From Phyllobacterium trifolii (lineage in GTDB: Bacteria > Pseudomonadota > Alphaproteobacteria > Rhizobiales > Rhizobiaceae), in assembly GCF_014192095.1 (NCBI RefSeq), contig NZ_JACHXN010000001.1, positions 248,001 to 312,000 on the forward strand: a stretch of 64,000 nt of DNA, written 5' to 3'. Of the stretch, positions 37,974-47,433 are shown piece after piece (position 1 is the first letter of the stretch; each line of letters begins with the position of its first letter). Made by a program: the position numbers and the translations under genes. The notes below the pieces were generated by a model. That model did not search any database, was not told the origin of the DNA, and was given only the letters and a program-made list of their open reading frames with translations.

Positions 37974-39067
37974 CGCTCAGCGACGACTTCTGTCTCACGC
38001 GGATAAGCGCCTTTGGTGCCGCGCCAATGGGCGACGGAAAACCCGAGAATGACAATGGCGAAGAACTGATGCAGCAGCCCGAGGCCGATCGGCACCTGCA
38101 TCAAAAGCGTCGTGATGCCGATCGCCGCTTGCAGGGTTACCAGGACGACAAGAAGCACGGCGCGGCGCGCATGGGTGGTGCCGGGGGCTTGCCGGACTGT
38201 CGATACAGCCTGCCAGATAGCCGCGATCAACACGAAATAAGCAAAGCAGCGATGGACGAATTGCACTGTCTTCGGGCTTTCGAAGAGATTGTGCCAGATC
38301 GGCTGGATCGGGAAAAGATCGCCGGGGATGACTGCCCCGTCCATCAGCGGCCAGGTATTATAGGAAAGGCCTGCGTCAAGGCCAGCGACCAACGCTCCGA
38401 GATAAATCTGGATGAAGACAAAGAGCACGAACCAGCCGGCGAGGCGCTGAGTCTGGCGATTGGCCGGCGCTTCGGAGTAGACGGCAAGGCCGCGCGCCAC
38501 ATACATGACCGCCGCGAAAATGATGCAGGCGAGCGTGAGATGCGTGGCGAGCCGGTACTGGCTGACATCGACACGGTCGACAAGCCCCGAGGCGACCATC
38601 CACCAGCCGACTGCGCCTTGCAGAGCGCCAAGCGCCAGAATGAAGATCATGCGCGGCTTCAACCGGCGCTCCAGCCGGCCGGTGAGCCAGAAGAAGGCGA
38701 GCGGTAGCGCGACGAGAAAGCCGACGCCGCGCGCGAGAAAGCGATGCGCCCATTCCCACCAGAAGATTTGCTGGAACTCCGCAAGGCTCATGCCCTTGTT
38801 CAGCTGCTGATATTGCGGGATCTGCCGGTATTTATCGAATTCCTCCATCCATTGATCATGGCCGAACGGCGGTATGATGCCGTGGATAGGCTTCCATTCG
38901 GTGATGGAAAGGCCCGAGCCGGTCATCCGCGTTGCACCGCCGACGAGCACGATGGTCGCCAGAACGATCAGCACCAGATAAAGCCAGATGCGGATATATT
39001 TGCGGTTTCGCGCTTCGCGGTCCTGAACCGAGACGACCATGCCCTGGGATAGTGTATTGGCAGCCAT
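37970..39067 (-). CDS. ctaA: Heme A synthase
   Basis: CtaA (COX15) oxidises heme O to heme A for cytochrome aa3 oxidase in the inner membrane. The product is 365 residues with eight predicted helices and the proteobacterial type-2 pattern. It has [20 protein letters not shown] near helix 1, [10 protein letters not shown] with heme-ligand His108, [15 protein letters not shown] and LHQFF. No gene for cytochrome oxidase is adjacent. Confidence 0.95.
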   Translation of the reverse strand: MAANTLSQGMVVSVQDREARNRKYIRIWLYLVLIVLATIVLVGGATRMTGSGLSITEWKPIHGIIPPFGHDQWMEEFDKYRQIPQYQQLNKGMSLAEFQQIFWWEWAHRFLARGVGFLVALPLAFFWLTGRLERRLKPRMIFILALGALQGAVGWWMVASGLVDRVDVSQYRLATHLTLACIIFAAVMYVARGLAVYSEAPANRQTQRLAGWFVLFVFIQIYLGALVAGLDAGLSYNTWPLMDGAVIPGDLFPIQPIWHNLFESPKTVQFVHRCFAYFVLIAAIWQAVSTVRQAPGTTHARRAVLLVVLVTLQAAIGITTLLMQVPIGLGLLHQFFAIVILGFSVAHWRGTKGAYPRETEVVAER

Positions 39068-39253
39068 GCAAGACGCTCCTTATTGCGCCGATAGGTGCAG
39101 CATAAGCGGTTGCATGACAAGCGCAGTTCACGCGACACGCCGTCGCGTCCAGGTCTGCGCCGTCACGAAGGCGTCATCGCTTATTCGCCACACTGCCAGA
39201 GCAATATTGCGCCTGGCATCGTGCCCGGCAATATCCCTTTAATCTGAGAGGTT

Positions 39254-40135
39254 ATGATGTTTAATTGGTTGAAAATCGCAGCCGGCACGGCTGCCGCCGT
39301 CGTCTATATCACCTGTGCTGCTCAGGCTGCAGATGCGTTGGCGAGCAAGGAATACAAGATCCTGCTCACACCATCCCTCTTCGACAAGCAACCCGCAACA
39401 GTTGCCAATCAGTTCCTGGCTGATCTGAAAGCCCAACTGAAGACGGTAAATTTCGATCGCAGCGTTGACGGCAAGTTCACCGAAGATGAAACGCGCACCG
39501 TGCGCTTCTATGATTCGCCCGGCACCTGCCACCTGAATGCGTCGGGCTACATGCTACGCACACGCGGCGACGACGCGGCCAGTGAAATCACGCTCAAATT
39601 CCGCTCGTCCAGTCAATCGACGGCCGCGACCACTGATGTCAGCGGTAGCGTTTCAGGCGCCAAGACCAAGCTCGAAGACGACATCGTGCCGCCTTTCAAG
39701 GAAACCTTCTCGCACTCGACGACAGAACCGCTCGCTGCGACGAAAAAACTGAACAGTCTGGATGATGTAACCGGCCTCTTCCCCGCCATCAAATCACTCA
39801 ATCTGCCAAAGAAGGATACTTTGAGTCTTGTCGGCAAGCTCGATATTACCGAACTTACCTATACCGGTGTCGATAGCGACCTTGGCGCAAAGGACGCGGA
39901 TTTCTCGCTGACGCTATGGTATGTCGGTACTGCCGCAAAGCCTGCGATTGCCGAACTTTCCTTCAAGGTCAAATCCGATGGCGGGGTGTTTTCCGCCAAA
40001 GTGACCGACCGTTCGAAACTCATCTTCGACACGATGCGCGGCATGACCCAATGGGTGTCCAGCAGCAGTACCACGAAGACACAGTGGGTCTACCAATATC
40101 AGCCAGGATTTTGCTCAAGCGTAAAACTGCTTTAG
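39254..40135 (+). CDS. Exported CYTH-like protein of unknown function
   Basis: The product is 293 residues with a signal peptide (KIAAGTAAAVVYITCAAQAA). The mature N-terminal half has a CYTH/triphosphate-tunnel look: YKILLTPSLF at the start of the mature protein, then TRTVRFYDSPGTCHLNASGY, MLRTRGDDAASEITLKFRSS, and later strands ending in LSFKVKSDG. That is a run of alternating-charge beta strands. CYTH enzymes are normally cytosolic and act on phosphorylated substrates, so export is odd. Similarity is judged by pattern only. Confidence 0.75.
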   Translation: MMFNWLKIAAGTAAAVVYITCAAQAADALASKEYKILLTPSLFDKQPATVANQFLADLKAQLKTVNFDRSVDGKFTEDETRTVRFYDSPGTCHLNASGYMLRTRGDDAASEITLKFRSSSQSTAATTDVSGSVSGAKTKLEDDIVPPFKETFSHSTTEPLAATKKLNSLDDVTGLFPAIKSLNLPKKDTLSLVGKLDITELTYTGVDSDLGAKDADFSLTLWYVGTAAKPAIAELSFKVKSDGGVFSAKVTDRSKLIFDTMRGMTQWVSSSSTTKTQWVYQYQPGFCSSVKLL

Positions 40136-40146
40136 GATTCCCCCGA

Positions 40147-40184
40147 AAAGGCTGGCCGCTCCGCCTGGAATGGCCAGCTTTTTA
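40147..40184 (+). terminator. Intrinsic terminator after the exported CYTH-like gene
   Basis: GGCTGGCC ... GGCCAGCTTTTTATC forms a GC-rich stem with one bulge and a T-run, 12 bp beyond the stop. Confidence 0.75.
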
Positions 40185-40264
40185 TCACCGCAATGGCTTT
40201 TTTGCTTTCCGGCAGTTTTGTTTAACGTTAGAGGATGGCCGGAAAAGATAAACTGGATAGCGCA

Positions 40265-40483
40265 ATGCCTGTAAGGCTGAAGAAACTCATCGGAACATTT
40301 CTGCTCGTGGCGCTCGTCTGCGTCTATGCAATCGTCGCAACGATCTTTGCCGTTGCGCTGCTTGGCAATTCCGGTCCGTGGGTTCACTTGCTCTATTTCT
40401 TCGGGACAGGATTCCTTTGGGTCGTACCGGCGATGTTCATCATCAGCTGGATGGAAAAGGCGCCGAAGAAGAATTCACCCTGA
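40265..40483 (+). CDS. DUF2842 family small membrane protein
   Basis: The product is 72 residues from ATG 40265 (MPVRLKKLIGTFLLVALVCV), which gives the usual length of the DUF2842 family; the frame opens 30 bp earlier. It has two transmembrane helices separated by a short loop (GNSGPWVH) and a basic C-terminus (EKAPKKNSP). The family is widespread in alphaproteobacteria and has no assigned function. It converges with the next gene, with the 3' ends overlapping by 9 bp. Confidence 0.85.
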   Translation: MPVRLKKLIGTFLLVALVCVYAIVATIFAVALLGNSGPWVHLLYFFGTGFLWVVPAMFIISWMEKAPKKNSP

Positions 40484-40858
40484 TACTCGCTCGACAAGAT
40501 GCGCGCGTGAGGGTGCCGGATCAAACCGATCGGCGAAATATTGCGTTTCGTTTGCCACAAGTCCTTCGTGGAATTCCATGATGCTCACCACATAAGACGG
40601 TACGCCGTCGTAAGTAAGCATATATTCAGTCACCCAGAGATCGCCGCCACCGATAATTCGCCGAACCGTAAAACGTTTTTTGTTTGGCTGGACGAACCGA
40701 CTCTCTTGGATGTTGTTTCGCCCGCGAATCCGTTCGCCCGATTGAGGATAATAGAGCACGGCATCCTCGCGGTAGATTTCATGTTCGACCTTGAAATCGC
40801 TCGCGTCCGAAGCATCCCAATGGCGCTGCAGCGCCATTCGCACGGTTCGATCATCCAT
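40475..40858 (-). CDS. NTF2/SnoaL-like fold protein
   Basis: The product is 127 residues from ATG 40858 with a GGGAG ribosome-binding site. The sequence MALQRHWDASDASDFKVEHE followed by IYREDAVLYYPQSGERIRGR is the typical first helix and sheet of NTF2-like (SnoaL, DUF4440-type) proteins. QYFADRFDP closes the cone-shaped fold. Such proteins act as small enzymes or ligand-binding proteins; no substrate can be named. It stands alone between DUF2842 and the polysaccharide deacetylase. Confidence 0.88.
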   Translation of the reverse strand: MDDRTVRMALQRHWDASDASDFKVEHEIYREDAVLYYPQSGERIRGRNNIQESRFVQPNKKRFTVRRIIGGGDLWVTEYMLTYDGVPSYVVSIMEFHEGLVANETQYFADRFDPAPSRAHLVERVSG

Positions 40859-40929
40859 CTCAATCTCCCAACTACGCTGATTGAGGATACGCCTGTGGGG
40901 AGGCCCCGACAATGTGCCTAAAACCTGCT

Positions 40930-42033
40930 CTAGGCCTGGACCACTCGCCTTCCCGCATTGGCGATCGGCGTCGTCACGCCGCTCATCATCGTCCTGGCGT
41001 AGACCAGTTTCTGGAAGCGGCCGTTGATGGAGATGCGTGGCAGCGCCCACATATTGGCCCGATGTTCAGCGTGGATGGTGCCGTGCCGTGTCGTGACGGC
41101 GGAGACAAAACCTTCTGCGGCGGCTATCTCTGCTTCGCGTCGACCTGCAGCTTTCGAAGAGCCGTAGGGATAGGCGAAATGAGCCGGCCGCTTGCCGAGT
41201 TCTGCTTCCAGCATATCGGCGGACAGGCGCATTTCCTGCGCGACCATATCCGGAGTCAATTTCTTAAGGTTGTAGTGATGAACGGTATGCGCGCCGATCG
41301 TGCATAGCGGATCACTGGCGATCTGGCGCATTTCCTTCCAGTTCATGACGTCCTGATCGGCGGACGCGCCGCAGATCATTCCCTCCTGCGCACACATTTC
41401 ACGAAGGACCGGCAACTGTTCCAACTCGGTCAGCGTGAACGAAAAATAGCGCATCAAGGAATGAAAAGTTGCGCGTTTTTGAAATAGAGTCCGGCAACGC
41501 CATTCCGGCCCGCCGGGGATCCTTATCGAATCTGCCTTGGCAATGAGTTTTTCGGCGATCTCCCACCAAAGTACCGCAGCACCCTCGATCAGGCCAGGAG
41601 CAGCATATATCGTGAACGGCGCATTGTGCTTCTGGAAAACCGGATAAGCGTGATTGAGGTTGTCGTTATAGCCATCGTCGAGCGTGATGGCGACAAAGCG
41701 CCGTTTGCCCGGTAGTCCAGCTTTGACGCGTTCAGCCATCTCGTCCATGGAGACGATTTCCGTGCCTTCGGATTTCAGCGACACGATGATTTGATCGAGA
41801 AAGACGGGCGTGATCGCCAGTGACCGGGTGACGCCGAGCGGACTGATACAATCCGGACGTACCCGGTGCAGCATGATGATGGAACCAAGCCCGCCAAAGC
41901 GGTCGCGTGTGCTTGAGGCAAAGCCGCTATGCCAAGCCAGTCTCATCACGGCTTTTCGTATCAAGTCAGCCGCGTGGACCATTCCTTCACCAATTCGCGT
42001 TATTTGAGATATCCGAGAGGTTGTGTTCATCAA
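40930..42033 (-). CDS. Polysaccharide deacetylase (NodB homology domain)
   Basis: The product is 367 residues of the carbohydrate esterase 4 type. The NodB motifs are present: AITLDDGYND with Asp119 and Asp120, the metal-binding HTVHHYN, and FAYPYGS. An N-terminal region of about 110 residues has no signal peptide, so the enzyme may act on lipid-linked sugars in the cytoplasm. It is divergent from the GNAT-like acyltransferase and next to polysaccharide export genes, which suggests it removes acetyl groups from that polymer, as HfsH does in the Caulobacter holdfast. Confidence 0.92.
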   Translation of the reverse strand: MMNTTSRISQITRIGEGMVHAADLIRKAVMRLAWHSGFASSTRDRFGGLGSIIMLHRVRPDCISPLGVTRSLAITPVFLDQIIVSLKSEGTEIVSMDEMAERVKAGLPGKRRFVAITLDDGYNDNLNHAYPVFQKHNAPFTIYAAPGLIEGAAVLWWEIAEKLIAKADSIRIPGGPEWRCRTLFQKRATFHSLMRYFSFTLTELEQLPVLREMCAQEGMICGASADQDVMNWKEMRQIASDPLCTIGAHTVHHYNLKKLTPDMVAQEMRLSADMLEAELGKRPAHFAYPYGSSKAAGRREAEIAAAEGFVSAVTTRHGTIHAEHRANMWALPRISINGRFQKLVYARTMMSGVTTPIANAGRRVVQA

Positions 42034-42113
42034 CTCTTGCGACTTAAACGTTTATATATGGTTGATCAACAAAACCTCGCCGCCTTTCGCATCTCCTCCA
42101 ATGGAACGCAAGA

Positions 42114-43241
42114 ATGTCCATCACTTCACGACAAGCAAAAATAATTGCACCGCTTGAAGCCAAAGCATTGTGGAATGAACTGGGCGAAGATTTTCTTGCC
42201 GGTCCAGCACAAACCGCCAACTGGTTTTCATTCTGGCAGTCGTGCGTCAATGCAGACTGTCTTGTGGCGGCGCTCTTTGAAGCGGAAAGGCCCGTTTTCC
42301 TTTTGCCGTTGGAGATTGTGAAAAGAGGTCCCGTCCAGATTGCCGCGTTTCCCGGCGGACCGCACGCTAATTGCAATTTTCCTGCACTGGCGACTGACGC
42401 GCGCATTACGGCAGCCGATCTCACCACTCTATTCAAAACATTGCGCAAAGCCCGGCCGGATATCGATGTTGTCTCGCTTGTACGACAGTTGGGCGAGCTT
42501 GACGGCAAAGCCAATCCGTTGATGCAGCTGCAACGTCGCGAGAATGCCAATGTCAGCCTGGGTATTACGTTGGATCGCGATTTTGAAATCGTGGTTGGCC
42601 GACACAATGCCAAACGCAAGAAGAAGAAACATCGTCAGAACACGCGACGGTTCGAGGATGCAGGCGGATATCGCATCGTGACGGCAACGACTCTCGTCGA
42701 GACCAACGCGATGCTCAACAATTATTTCGAGTGCAAGTCAGCGCGGCTCGCCAAGGCTGGTATCAAGAACACCTATGAACCCGCGGGAACCATGGAATTC
42801 TTCCAGCAGCTGTTCGCCCACGAAGTTCAATCGGCAATGCCAGGCTTTCAACTCAAAGCACTTGAAGTGGGTGGGCAGTATCGCGCGGTTCTCGGCAAGT
42901 CCTATGGGAGAAAACAAACGTTTATCGATTTCATCGGCATCACAGAGGATGAACTGGTCAGCGCCAGCCCCGGTGAGTTCCTGTTTTTCGAAGACATTCA
43001 GGACAGTTGCAAGACAGACCTTGCCGTTTACAGTTTTGGCATTGGCGACGAACCGTATAAACGCAGCTGGTCCGATATCGAAGTGCCGAGCTACGACACC
43101 GATGTCAGCCTTACGGCGAAGGGGCGAATGTTCGCAGGATATCTCGATGCGCGCGGCAAGCTGGTGCGCCGCATCAAGAAAAACGAAACCGTCTGGGCCG
43201 CGGTGAAAAAGGCCCGTTCGCGTCTCTTCGGTAAACGTTAG
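42114..43241 (+). CDS. GNAT/FemAB-like acyltransferase (BioF2/CelD-like)
   Basis: The product is 375 residues of the GNAT_acetyltransf_6 (BioF2-like) type often found in polysaccharide clusters. The N-terminal half has FLAGPAQTANWFSFWQSCVN and FLLPLEIVKRGPVQIAAFPG. The basic stretch NAKRKKKKHRQNTRRFED precedes the C-terminal GNAT-like domain (FQLKALEVGGQYRAVLGKSY). It is predicted to add an acyl group to a sugar or sugar lipid. The counterpart in the holdfast locus would be HfsK. It converges with the Wzz-like gene with a 4-bp overlap. Confidence 0.85.
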   Translation: MSITSRQAKIIAPLEAKALWNELGEDFLAGPAQTANWFSFWQSCVNADCLVAALFEAERPVFLLPLEIVKRGPVQIAAFPGGPHANCNFPALATDARITAADLTTLFKTLRKARPDIDVVSLVRQLGELDGKANPLMQLQRRENANVSLGITLDRDFEIVVGRHNAKRKKKKHRQNTRRFEDAGGYRIVTATTLVETNAMLNNYFECKSARLAKAGIKNTYEPAGTMEFFQQLFAHEVQSAMPGFQLKALEVGGQYRAVLGKSYGRKQTFIDFIGITEDELVSASPGEFLFFEDIQDSCKTDLAVYSFGIGDEPYKRSWSDIEVPSYDTDVSLTAKGRMFAGYLDARGKLVRRIKKNETVWAAVKKARSRLFGKR

Positions 43242-45475
43242 GCCGAACGTACAATCCGGCCGGAATCCAGGCGCAGATGCTCTTTTTCGAAGGGTGTCAG
43301 CAATTCGGGCTCAAGCAGCTTCGCGTCGTAAACAGCCTTGGCCGTAGCGGCTACGTCAGGATCGTCAGGGTCGACAACGCCGAGAATGAGTTCCGTTCCG
43401 TCGGCCAGCAAATGCTTCAGCTCGACAACAGTCGCCGGACCGGCATCGACAACGACAAGATCATAGGCCGACTGCAAGGCATTGAGGATCATCGGCAAAC
43501 GGCCGACGGACTGCATGGCTTTCGCCGGGTCGTGATTGCCGAGCGGGATGATCTCGGCTTGCGAATAGTGATCCGGATGGATGACATCGCTGAAATGCTT
43601 TTCCGAAACCAGAAGATTGGTGATGCCCGGAAGGTTCTTGTCGTCCAGCATGGAACGGCCGATTTCGCCCGACCCCGTCATGTCGACGAGGATGACCCGC
43701 ACGCCCCGGTCCGCAAGTTCGCGCACGAGCAGGATGGTCAATGCCGAGGCTTCATCGCCTTCCGGCGAAACCACCACGGCGCGGGCTGCGCCGCTCGCCA
43801 TCAAACGCGTCGCGACATTGGCAATGCCCGAATGACCGGTGGGAATTGCCGGCGCTTCCGCTGGAGCCTCCACGGCCGATGTGTCCAATTCCGCCTGCTG
43901 CTCTTTCGCTTCGGAGACCGCCGGCTCTTCAGGCATTTCATGGATATCAGCGGCAAGGGGCGCGACCGGCTCTGCCATGGGCTGAGCGGCTTCGACGACA
44001 GGCCGAGCCGGTTCAGGGATATCGCGAACGGCCACCGGGGCTGTTATTGCTTCCGCAACGACTGGCTGCGTATTGGCCGCGGGGCGAAGCGCCTGCCCGC
44101 TGAACAGAGCCCGCAGCAAAGTGATGATGCTGAGGAGCAGCAGCGATGCAACGAATGCCGCAATCGTCATCGGGATCTTCTTCGGGAAGTACGGCTCGAT
44201 CGGTCTGTCGGCGCGGGAGAAGATACGCGCATCCGCTGGCAGATAGCCGCGATCCGTGCGGGACGACGCTTCGCGATACCGGGTCAGGTATGATTCGAGC
44301 AATTGCCGTTGGGCGGTGGCTTCACGCTCCAGCGCGCGCAACTCTACCTCTTCTTCGCCCGCTTTCGAAGATTGCTTCTTCAACTCATTGAGCGAGCTCG
44401 TCAATTGGCTTTCACGCAAACGTGCGGTTTCCGCTTCGGCTTCGAGGCTGCCAAGCACCTTGCGCGCCTCGAGGCGGATCTGATTGTTAAGATCGGCGAG
44501 CTGCGAACGCAGTGCCCGGATGCGAGGATGGCCACTGAGCAGGGATGCCGAAAGATCGGCGATATCGTTGTTGAGCTGTACCTGACGCTCGCGCAGGCGC
44601 TGGATCAGGGGTGACGCCATGACAGCGGGCAGCGTTTCGACAGGTGCACCCTTGGCCAGCGCAGCACGGACACTCTGGGCGCTTGCCTCGCTTGCCGCCC
44701 TGTTTGCCCGTACGCGCGACAGTTCCGTGGAAAGCTCGGAAAGCTGCTGGGTGGCGAGAACAGCATTGTTCTGGCCGATCAGAAGGTCCGAGGAGCCACG
44801 ATAAGCCGCTACCTTCGCCTCGGCATCCTTGACGCGCTGGCTGAGGTCGGCGATCTCCGGCTGCAACCAGCCAGCTGCATCGGTGTTTGCCCGGGACTTC
44901 GCAGATTGCTGCGTGGCGACGTATTCGTCCGCGATGGCGTTGGCGACCGATGCGGCAAGCGCCGGATCCTTGGAGGAGAACTGAATGACGATGACGCGCG
45001 AAGCCGCGACATTATAAACGAGCAAACGATCGCGTACGGACTGGAGAATATAGTCGTCACGCGTCTCTTCATCCGGATTGTTGCCGATACCAACAGCGCC
45101 AAACAGACGCGACAGCGCCGAGGGTTCAGCGCCAGCGGAAAGTTCGGGGTTTTTCGCGAGGTCGAGCTTGACGATAACGCGTTTCAGCAGATCGGACGAA
45201 CCTATGAGTTCGACCTGGCTCTTGATACCCTCCTGATCCAGCACCGGACGATCGTCCGCCTGCTGGTTTGCCGGACGGGTGAAAACCGATTCACCCGTTT
45301 CGATGAGGATGCGGGTCTCGGCGCGATATTTTGGCGAGACCAAAGACATGAGTAGGAATGCCAGCGCCGTCAAAAGCAGCGAGCCGACGAGTATTCGCAG
45401 CTTGTTGCGCCACAAACTGGCAAACAACGCGCCTATATCAATGTCCACATCGTTTCCGACAGAGCTCGCGGGCAT
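43238..45475 (-). CDS. Wzz/Wzc-like polysaccharide co-polymerase with degenerate tyrosine-kinase domain
   Basis: This inner-membrane protein controls chain length and export of an exopolysaccharide. From ATG 45475 it has 745 residues; the open frame to 45556 is not conserved. It has the Wzz domain with helix 1 (LRILVGSLLLTALAFLLMSL), a long coiled-coil periplasmic region (about 190-410), the Pro-rich RPIEPYFPKK before helix 2, and a Pro/Ala/Glu-rich linker. A C-terminal MinD/BY-kinase-like domain follows. Its P-loop position reads SPEGDEASALT in place of GxxGxGKS/T, so ATP binding is doubtful. Confidence 0.92.
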   Translation of the reverse strand: MPASSVGNDVDIDIGALFASLWRNKLRILVGSLLLTALAFLLMSLVSPKYRAETRILIETGESVFTRPANQQADDRPVLDQEGIKSQVELIGSSDLLKRVIVKLDLAKNPELSAGAEPSALSRLFGAVGIGNNPDEETRDDYILQSVRDRLLVYNVAASRVIVIQFSSKDPALAASVANAIADEYVATQQSAKSRANTDAAGWLQPEIADLSQRVKDAEAKVAAYRGSSDLLIGQNNAVLATQQLSELSTELSRVRANRAASEASAQSVRAALAKGAPVETLPAVMASPLIQRLRERQVQLNNDIADLSASLLSGHPRIRALRSQLADLNNQIRLEARKVLGSLEAEAETARLRESQLTSSLNELKKQSSKAGEEEVELRALEREATAQRQLLESYLTRYREASSRTDRGYLPADARIFSRADRPIEPYFPKKIPMTIAAFVASLLLLSIITLLRALFSGQALRPAANTQPVVAEAITAPVAVRDIPEPARPVVEAAQPMAEPVAPLAADIHEMPEEPAVSEAKEQQAELDTSAVEAPAEAPAIPTGHSGIANVATRLMASGAARAVVVSPEGDEASALTILLVRELADRGVRVILVDMTGSGEIGRSMLDDKNLPGITNLLVSEKHFSDVIHPDHYSQAEIIPLGNHDPAKAMQSVGRLPMILNALQSAYDLVVVDAGPATVVELKHLLADGTELILGVVDPDDPDVAATAKAVYDAKLLEPELLTPFEKEHLRLDSGRIVRSA

Positions 45476-45672
45476 TCCAGAACACTCCAATACGAATGGT
45501 ATAATGGTAAAGACGCATGGTAACCAGCGAGTTAAGAAGTTGTGGTATTCAACCACAGCGTGCAGTTACCTGCCTGGCGCTGCTAAACTTTACCAGCCAT
45601 TAACCCTAATGAACTGATAATCCCGCACAGAATCGAGAAAACTTCTCCGCAACGTTTGTTAGGGTTCGTGAC

Positions 45673-46239
45673 GTGTTCAGCAAGCAGATCTTTCTGGTGG
45701 CCATCGGCGTTGTTTCCATGACGCTGGGCGGATGCGCCAGTTACCGCCCGGCCCCGGCAGCGTTCAACGAAGCCATCAACAAGCCTTACATGCTGGACGC
45801 GGGCGACCGCATCCGGCTGACTGTGTTTGAGCAGGAAGGCATTACCAACACCTATAGCGTCGACCAGGCTGGATATATCTCCGTCCCGCTGATCGGCAGC
45901 GTCCCTGCGCGCGGCAAGACCATCCAGCAGATCGAAAAGGAAGTCGCCGCCAAGCTGCGCAAAGGTTATCTGCGCGATCCGGACGTCGCGGTCGAGATCG
46001 ATCGCTACCGCCCCGTCTTCATCATGGGTGAAGTCGGTGCGGCCGGGCAATACTCCTACGTTCCGGGCATGACGGCGCAGAAAGCCATTGCCGCGGCCGG
46101 CGGCTTTACCCCGCGCGCACAACAGAACGACGTCGATATCACGCGGCAGTTCAACGGCGAAAGCCTGACCGGCCGCGTTACCATTTCCGATCAGGTGCTG
46201 CCCGGCGACACAATCTACGTGCGCGAGCGGTTTTTCTGA
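45673..46239 (+). CDS. Outer-membrane polysaccharide export lipoprotein (Wza-like)
   Basis: The product is 188 residues starting at GTG 45673. The signal peptide ends in a lipobox (SMTLGGC, Cys21), so it is lipidated. The poly_export domain (about 35-115: AGDRIRLTVFEQEG, GYISVPLIGSVPARG) and one SLBB-type domain (VGAAGQYSYVPGMTAQKAI) follow. It is much shorter than E. coli Wza (about 380), as in the ExoF/HfsD-like short forms. It leads the gene row with GT4, sugar transferase and polymerase. Confidence 0.93.
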   Translation: MFSKQIFLVAIGVVSMTLGGCASYRPAPAAFNEAINKPYMLDAGDRIRLTVFEQEGITNTYSVDQAGYISVPLIGSVPARGKTIQQIEKEVAAKLRKGYLRDPDVAVEIDRYRPVFIMGEVGAAGQYSYVPGMTAQKAIAAAGGFTPRAQQNDVDITRQFNGESLTGRVTISDQVLPGDTIYVRERFF

Positions 46240-46247
46240 TCACGGGA

Positions 46248-47369
46248 ATGGCCGAAAAACCATCCCTTCGCATCGTTCACTGTTTTCGCGCGCCTGTGGG
46301 CGGAATATTTCGCCACGTGCGCGATCTCATCGAAGCGCAAGTGAAAGCCGGTCACAAGGTCGGCGTGATCTGTGACGCATCGACGGGCGGTGACTTCGAA
46401 GAAGCGTTGCTGGCAGGGCTGCGCGACAGACTTGAGCTCGGTCTCAAACGCATTGCCATGCAGCGCCAGATCGGTCCGGGCGATGCAATGGCGGCGCTGC
46501 GGACATACAGGATCATCAAGAAATTGCAGCCGGATGTCCTGCATGGGCATGGCGCCAAAGGCGGCACCTATGCGCGGCTCTTCGGCTCGTGGCTGCGGGT
46601 ATCCGGTTCGCGCGTTGCCCGGTTTTACTCTCCGCACGGCGGCAGTTTGCACTACGATCCTAACAGCCTGCAGGGCCGTGTGATTTTCCGGGTCGAACGC
46701 GCGATGGAGAAGATGACCGACAGGATCATCTTCGTTTCCGCATTCGAACAGAACGTTTATACGAAGAAAGTCGGTGAGCCGCGGTGCGGCTTCGCGCTGA
46801 TTTATAACGGCTTGGCAGACAGTGAATTCGAACCGATCGTGACATTGCACGACGCCGCCGATTTCCTTTTCATCGGCGAGATGCGCGTATTGAAGGGACC
46901 CGATATCTTCATCGCCGCCCTTGCGAAAGCGAACAGCCAAAGCGGCCAGAACCTGACAGCAGTCATGGTTGGCGACGGTAAGGATCGAACTCGCCTCGTC
47001 AAACAAGCCGGTGCAGATATCCGTTTTCTCATGCCGATGAAGGCGCATGAAGCATTCAGGCTGGCCAAAGTGGTCGTGATCCCTTCCCGCGCCGAGGCCC
47101 TGCCCTATATCGTGATCGAGGCTCTCGCCGCAGGGATGCCGGTTATTGCCAGTCGCGTCGGTGGCATTCCGGAAATTCTCGGCGATGATTCCCCTGCCCT
47201 GGTGCAGCCGGATGCCAATGATCTCGCGATCAAAATGACCTATGTCATCGGCGATATCAGAGCCTATAAGCAGATGCTTCCAAGTATCGGAACCCTCAAG
47301 CAAAAGTTCGGTATCGAGGCAATGGCTACGCGGCTGGAAGCCGAGTACTTCGCAGCATTAAAGCTTTAG
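46248..47369 (+). CDS. Glycosyltransferase family 4
   Basis: This is a cytosolic GT-B retaining glycosyltransferase of 373 residues. The acceptor-side motif PVGGIFRHVRDLIEAQ lies at the N-terminus. The nucleotide-sugar region PSRAEALPYIVIEALAAGMP carries the EX7E pair, followed by ASRVGGIPEIL. It starts 8 bp after the export lipoprotein gene and is followed by the initiating sugar transferase gene. It is likely to add a sugar to the lipid-linked repeat unit. Confidence 0.93.
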   Translation: MAEKPSLRIVHCFRAPVGGIFRHVRDLIEAQVKAGHKVGVICDASTGGDFEEALLAGLRDRLELGLKRIAMQRQIGPGDAMAALRTYRIIKKLQPDVLHGHGAKGGTYARLFGSWLRVSGSRVARFYSPHGGSLHYDPNSLQGRVIFRVERAMEKMTDRIIFVSAFEQNVYTKKVGEPRCGFALIYNGLADSEFEPIVTLHDAADFLFIGEMRVLKGPDIFIAALAKANSQSGQNLTAVMVGDGKDRTRLVKQAGADIRFLMPMKAHEAFRLAKVVVIPSRAEALPYIVIEALAAGMPVIASRVGGIPEILGDDSPALVQPDANDLAIKMTYVIGDIRAYKQMLPSIGTLKQKFGIEAMATRLEAEYFAALKL

Positions 47370-47433
47370 ATTCCTCAAGCCTTTCTTAGCGCATATGTGG
47401 TATTGACAGGCAATTCGGGCTTTCAGGTGAATC

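Noticed and set aside
46215-47303. 362-residue minus-strand open frame opposite the GT4 gene
   Set aside because: The glycosyltransferase motifs are clear on the plus strand; the antisense product is His/Arg rich and matches nothing.
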